A stretch of DNA of 6,828 nt from Chloroflexota bacterium (GTDB lineage: Bacteria; Chloroflexota; Dehalococcoidia; Plut-88900), in contig JADFJI010000057.1 of assembly GCA_022566235.1 (NCBI GenBank), forward strand, positions 2,644-9,471. Direction: 5' to 3'. The translations under genes were made by a program, and so were the position numbers. Numbering within the stretch: position 1 is the first letter of the stretch; the number at the start of each line of letters is the position of its first letter. This document shows, piece after piece, positions 5,740-6,828 of this stretch. Under the pieces are notes generated by a model. That model saw only the letters and a list, made by a program, of their open reading frames with translations. It was not told the origin of the DNA and ran no database searches.

Positions 5740-6828
5740 TTGGATAGAACCGCAGACGTAGTCGTAATAGGTGGTGGCATAGTAGGTTGTGCCTCTGCCT
5801 ACTTTCTAAGCCAGGAGGGGGCCCGGGTAATCATAGTCGAGCGGGATGCCCTGGGAAGCGGCGCCTCAGGCCACGGGGCCGGGGGCTTCGGCGTACCACT
5901 TCACTGGATGGAGCCGCCTGAGCACGCCCGGTTCATGCGTCTGGCCACAAACTTCCTCAAGTGGATAGTGCCACAGATCGCCGATGAGACGGGGATGGAC
6001 ATCCTGATGAGGGAGATGCCCTGGCTGGAAGTCGCCAGGACCCAGACTACCTTGGACTATATGCAGGAATGGGCGGGCAAGTCCGGACTGGTGATGGTGG
6101 ACACAGAGGACATCATGCGCCTTGAGCCCAGACTCGGCCCCTCCGTACTGGGCGGTCTCATCGACGAGGGCGCAGGACAGCTGGACGCCTATCGCCTTAC
6201 CCTGGCCTATGCCAAGGGGGCCGAGGCCCGGGGGGCGGAGGTGGCCATCGGAGAGGCCACAGGTCTCCAGCAAAAAGGAGGCCGGGTCACAGGTGTCGAA
6301 ACTGTCAACGGCCTCATAGGCTGCGACAGCGTAGTCCTGGCCATGGGGGCCTGGACCCGACAGGCGGAAAAGTGGGCCGACTTCCCCCTTCCGATAGAAC
6401 CGCTCAAGGGCGAGATACTCACCCTTAAACATCCCGGAAAAGAGTACTGGCCCTACTGGATTGCCAGCTACGAAACGGTGGACAACGAGGAGCTGCCCAT
6501 CTACCTACACAAGCGCGCCAACGGCCTGATATACGCAGGCACCACCGCAGAACCGGGCCTGTTCGATAACACCCCCACCGAGGCGGCCCGTGTCGGCATC
6601 ATGGAGAGGGCCGTTAGACTCATGCCCTCCATAGCTGATGCGGAGCTGGTGGAGCATCTTGCGGGCCCCCGTCCCAACCCCCCGGACGGGATCACCGTCC
6701 TGGGCCCCATACCCGGTTGGGAAGGGCTCTTCACCGCGGTCACCCTGCCCGGTATCCTGTGCAGCGCCTTCATGGGCCGCATCATAGCAGACCTGGTATA
6801 CCAACACCCCCTGCCTTTCCCCATAGAC
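5740..6828 (+). CDS. FAD-dependent oxidoreductase, DAO family (glycine/sarcosine oxidase-like), 3' end missing
   Basis: An open frame of 363 codons starts at TTG 5740 and continues past the window. The N-terminus is a dinucleotide-binding fold: VVVIGGGIVG with Gly11, Gly13 and Gly16, then VERD with Glu34 to bind the FAD ribose, then GSGASGHGAGG (39-49), typical of the DAO family (PF01266). LAMGAW (about 202-207) is the second FAD contact region. The C-terminal AGPRPNPPDGITVLGPIPG (308-326) matches the usual G-x-R-P-x-x-x-D-G-x-x-x-x-G-P block. Relatives oxidise the C-N bond of amino acids or N-methyl amines, or act as dehydrogenases. The usual GH in the last FAD-binding loop is replaced by TLPG (335-338), so the substrate is uncertain. 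Relatives are about 370-400 residues long, so only a short tail is probably missing. No promoter is clear in the 153-bp gap before it. The family is certain, the reaction is not. Confidence 0.9.
   Translation, partial: MDRTADVVVIGGGIVGCASAYFLSQEGARVIIVERDALGSGASGHGAGGFGVPLHWMEPPEHARFMRLATNFLKWIVPQIADETGMDILMREMPWLEVARTQTTLDYMQEWAGKSGLVMVDTEDIMRLEPRLGPSVLGGLIDEGAGQLDAYRLTLAYAKGAEARGAEVAIGEATGLQQKGGRVTGVETVNGLIGCDSVVLAMGAWTRQAEKWADFPLPIEPLKGEILTLKHPGKEYWPYWIASYETVDNEELPIYLHKRANGLIYAGTTAEPGLFDNTPTEAARVGIMERAVRLMPSIADAELVEHLAGPRPNPPDGITVLGPIPGWEGLFTAVTLPGILCSAFMGRIIADLVYQHPLPFPID

Overview
The window suggests a free-living, GC-rich bacterium. It holds four protein genes, all on the + strand, separated by intergenic gaps of about 150 to 350 bases, so it does not look like a tight operon. 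A Chloroflexota lineage (Dehalococcoidia/SAR202-like) is my best guess, from the mix of an isocitrate-lyase-family protein, paralogous metal-dependent amidohydrolases, a DAO-type flavoprotein, and intergenic repeats resembling GTCCTGAGC..TCGAAG and CCCCCTCTCC. Those repeats also occur in other environmental bacteria, so the assignment is weak inference.

Layout. Bases 2-823 are the 3' part of an isocitrate lyase/PEP mutase superfamily gene that begins before the window. A perfect 14-bp hairpin (852-884) follows it. An extended -10 promoter (1002-1010) precedes proS (1070-2773), a complete bacterial-type prolyl-tRNA synthetase with its inserted editing domain. After a 151-bp gap with a candidate promoter come two tandem 385-residue amidohydrolases (2925-4082 and 4429-5586). 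They align without gaps at about 76% identity (292/385, counted by eye). The 346-bp gap between them (4083-4428) is packed with palindromes and short dispersed repeats. From 5740 to the end of the window runs an FAD-dependent oxidoreductase of the DAO family, starting at TTG and cut off near its C-terminus.

How the genes may work together. proS is housekeeping and probably unrelated to its neighbours. The lyase, the two amidohydrolases and the flavoprotein are all of types used in breaking down small organic acids, amides or amines, so a catabolic neighbourhood is plausible, but no substrate can be read from the sequence. The most noteworthy points are the uneven divergence of the tandem amidohydrolases (a very conserved DNA patch beside a fast-changing N-terminal segment), their shared C-x-C-x-C motif, the changed active-site loop of the lyase, and the repeat-dense spacer. 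I found no RNA gene, CRISPR array, insertion sequence or phage gene.
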